Positions 61,804 to 64,000 of a stretch of DNA of 64,000 nucleotides are shown here, piece after piece. The stretch spans positions 30,797-94,796 of the forward strand of contig JADWOT020001715.1 in assembly GCA_036345935.2 (NCBI GenBank), read 5' to 3'. The notes beneath the pieces were generated by a model. That model did not search any database, was not told the DNA's origin, and was given only the letters and a program-made list of their open reading frames with translations. Numbering within the stretch: position 1 is the stretch's first letter; every line of letters starts with the position of its first letter. This DNA comes from Taenia hydatigena. Taxonomy: Eukaryota; Platyhelminthes; Cestoda; Cyclophyllidea; Taeniidae. Position numbers and translations under genes: made by a program.

Positions 61804-62887
61804 GTGGAGGAGACGGCGTCTGCTCTGGCTAAATCTCCTGCGTTCCCAAGACCCAGCCCACTCCATATGCATTTGCTACGGAAAAACGATGAAGACGAAC
61901 TAAACCGACTGAGTTCTTCGCCGCCGAAACGGCGGGAAATTGATGAGGCTACCTCCAGTAAATTGGGCGCATTAGGATCAGCGCCTATATTTCCTCTACA
62001 CAGCTCCCATTTGTCTAGCGCTTCAAAGCCTGTACTACAGCAGACATCCTGCATTGACTTGTATTTGCCTACAAAGCAGGGTGAATGCTCAGGACAACCT
62101 CAAACTGCCGCTACTTTGCCGGCCTCCCCAACGTCGGGCTCCCTTCTATTCGACTCGTCGTCGAGGTTACGTCAACAGCTGCTACAGCCACAGGTACGGC
62201 AACAATTTCCAGTGCCAAGTGGATATCAACAACTTCCAGCAATCGTGTTCCCAACCCGAAATTATCTTCTTCTCTAGCTGCTTGTTTTCAGCATGTCTAT
62301 TCCTGCTTCACAATTCTCTACACTGCTAATCGCAGAACAGCCTCAGGTAGGCCAGACATTATTTGAGGCACAAAGGTAAGGCAAGCGCAAAATTCTCTTA
62401 ACCCTGCATCAAATTGGTGAGATGGTCAAATGCTATAATCAGAAAAAAATACCTCAATGCAGATGAACGCGAAAATCTGGAACTTTGAATCAATTTGACG
62501 GGGACTCAGGTTGGTCAAGCATTTAGTTGTTAAATGAACTTGTTTGATGGACAGCTATTGGTGTGTAGTGATTGACCATCTTCAATTAATCGTCTAAGCC
62601 AGCCATTCTTTTGACTTTTCTGTTAGACGAGGACATGGTTTCAAAACCGCCGCTACAAAGCAAAGAGGGGCTGTGGAAAAGTGTTTGGCAATGAAGCATG
62701 TGTAGCACAGCAAATGGATTGTGAATTGGACGAAAGTGCTCTATCAACGGACAAGTGGGACAGCGGTTCCAGTCATAGCCTTAGAACCGCTGAGAGCTTC
62801 CAATCACAACGGGAGCCCCAACAGACAGTAGTAGCGTCGAAACAAGCCCTTTCAGGAGAAGGTGGCAATATGCTGTCCAAGCAATAG
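61804..62887 (+). pseudogene. NK2-class homeobox pseudogene, copy 2 (two exons)
   Basis: Exon 1 reads from 61,804 (no ATG in frame at this point) through a Ser/Pro/Gln-rich region (RQQLLQPQVRQQF) into the homeodomain, ending at Gln44 (62,507-62,509). A GTTGGT donor, a TTTTGACTTTTCTGTTAG acceptor and a 117-base intron (62,510-62,626) follow. Exon 2 starts TRTWFQNRRYKAKR, giving Trp48, Phe49, Gln50, Asn51, Arg53 and Tyr54; Tyr54 is the NK2-class signature. It ends at TAG (62,887). Defects: TAG at 62,275-62,277, TAA at 62,377-62,379, an extra base in the seven-A run 62,443-62,449 and TGA at 62,486-62,488 where copy 1 has Arg. Its N-terminal region is intact where copy 1 is broken, and the reverse. 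NK2 proteins are nuclear transcription factors; this copy is dead. Confidence 0.85.
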
Positions 62888-64000
62888 CAGCAACTTAGGA
62901 CTCTGGCAAAGATGCCCGAAAATCAGCTTGCTGCTAAAACGGACCCAAAGCAGGATGGTAAAGACGAGAATATGTAAAGCTGACAATGCGAGTTATTCGC
63001 CTTCTCTATGAAGTGTCTGCGGACTGACCTTAGCTGCCTATCATGGAGTGGCTGTGATGCTAGTATTTTGATGGCAGCAATCGCGTGTAACAGATTTTCA
63101 AAAATGAATAAAAGAATTTGTCTTATAAAAGATGTTTTAATAAGGAGATATGGATGGGGTTGGAAGTCGCTAAGATGAATTGTTTTGGAGGCACACCAAG
63201 TCAAGCGCTCATTTTTCATGCAGAGGTAATCTAGCAATAACTCGTTTCCAGGCTGTAGAGCACATTGAAAATGATCTGCGTTTGGGTGGTAAGCGCCTGC
63301 AGCAGACAGTGTAATCAAGTCAATACGGATAGCTAGTTAGTTGTTTTTGATGCGACCATGGTCAAACAATTTGGTGGTAACTCATTTCCATCTGCTTTAC
63401 AGCTCAGACTAAAAATGAAAAGGTTTCAGTTTGGGTGTAGGGCACAGTTCAACATCACAGGCAGATCTCGATTTCGGTAAGCAGATTGTAGCCAATCAAA
63501 GGTCTAATGGTTGGCCTGTTTGCAGGAGACAAATGTGATCATGCAGGCAAGAAGGGAAGTGGATGTTGTGCCATCCAATTAGAGGCGTGAGAACTCATTC
63601 AACTTAGCATCATCATTTTTACTCTTCTACATTTTCCTCCTGCAACAGAGCAATGTTCTGCCTCGCTCCTACCGTTTTAAAGGTAAGGGTCTGCACAGGT
63701 CGGTGTATCACATGCATTAGCGATGACGACGCTAAACCCATCAAAGCGGTCCAGGTTAATGTCTATCAGAGTTGGGTCAACTTTTCGTGTCACTGTCAAA
63801 GTTCACGGGTCAGCTTACTTCCCGGAATTTCATTTTGTATGGACGAATTGGCTTGATCAGTACCTACTCAACACCTCAAATGCACTAAATCACCCTTCCC
63901 ACATTTTGACACGAATCTCATTGCCGACGTGCAGCTCAATACTGTTTCCATTGGCCTCACTCTTGCCCTAAACACTCATGGGTTGGTGTCACCCAAACTG
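62888..64000. other. Unassigned right end of the window
   Basis: A 131-codon minus-strand frame (62,923-63,318) and plus-strand frames near 63,653-63,971 have no recognised motif. Two similar stretches about 165 bases apart (63,235-63,300 and 63,375-63,450) look like an old local tandem duplication. Confidence 0.4.

Noticed and set aside
62371..62380. CAAAGGTAAG as a splice donor in homeobox copy 2
   Set aside because: Copy 1 is continuous through this point with matching residues on both sides, so it is a stop codon (TAA) and not an intron.

Overview
This window looks like nuclear DNA of a metazoan, most likely a parasitic flatworm (a taeniid-type tapeworm is my best guess). The signs are: no operons and no dense long reading frames, short introns with GT..AG ends (77 and 117 bases), recognisable animal gene remnants (NK2-class homeobox, RNA polymerase subunit RPB8, ubiquitin-specific protease), and short solo LTRs of the size of the miniature LTR elements (TRIMs) known from taeniids. 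The species call is inference.

Nearly all of the window is old, duplicated and decayed sequence. A unit of about 10 kb (unit A, about 750-11,043) recurs in the same orientation about 17 kb further on (unit B, about 18,050-27,560). Part of its left end recurs inverted at about 30,700-31,800. A second block (about 32,160-34,310) recurs about 15.2 kb away (47,480-49,600). Its right part has further copies at 17,150-17,700 and, inverted, at 1-400. A third pair lies at 57,840-58,750 and 60,060-60,860. Units A and B, plus an inverted piece at 41,090-41,560, carry paralogous exons of a small multi-pass membrane protein on the strand opposite to A and B.

Genes and gene remnants from left to right: membrane-protein exons (5,247-5,634, minus); an NK2-class homeobox pseudogene lacking its second exon (11,191-11,895, minus); LTRs at 10,518-10,703, 11,044-11,101, 28,091-28,276 and 28,335-28,497; an unidentified 129-residue frame (35,288-35,677, minus); the third membrane-protein copy (41,090-41,560); an intronless RPB8 pseudogene with one stop and one frameshift (42,450-42,922, minus); a ubiquitin-specific protease pseudogene that keeps an intron (46,300-47,170); a Ty3/gypsy-type retrotransposon relic (about 49,980-50,900); a possible cysteine-rich exon (53,255-53,458).

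The only long intact coding region is at 55,547-56,452 (minus). It encodes 301 residues built of eight 22-residue, proline-punctuated helical repeats. A head-to-head, broken partial copy of the same gene lies beside it (56,480-56,836). The window ends with a LINE-like fragment (61,098-61,331) and a second NK2-class homeobox pseudogene with both homeobox exons (61,804-62,887).

There is no operon-like system. What the window offers is a gene graveyard whose paralogous copies date each other: an LTR in unit A against an empty site in unit B, complementary decay in the two homeobox copies, and an inversion breakpoint inside the helical-repeat gene. The helical-repeat protein is the best candidate for something undescribed.
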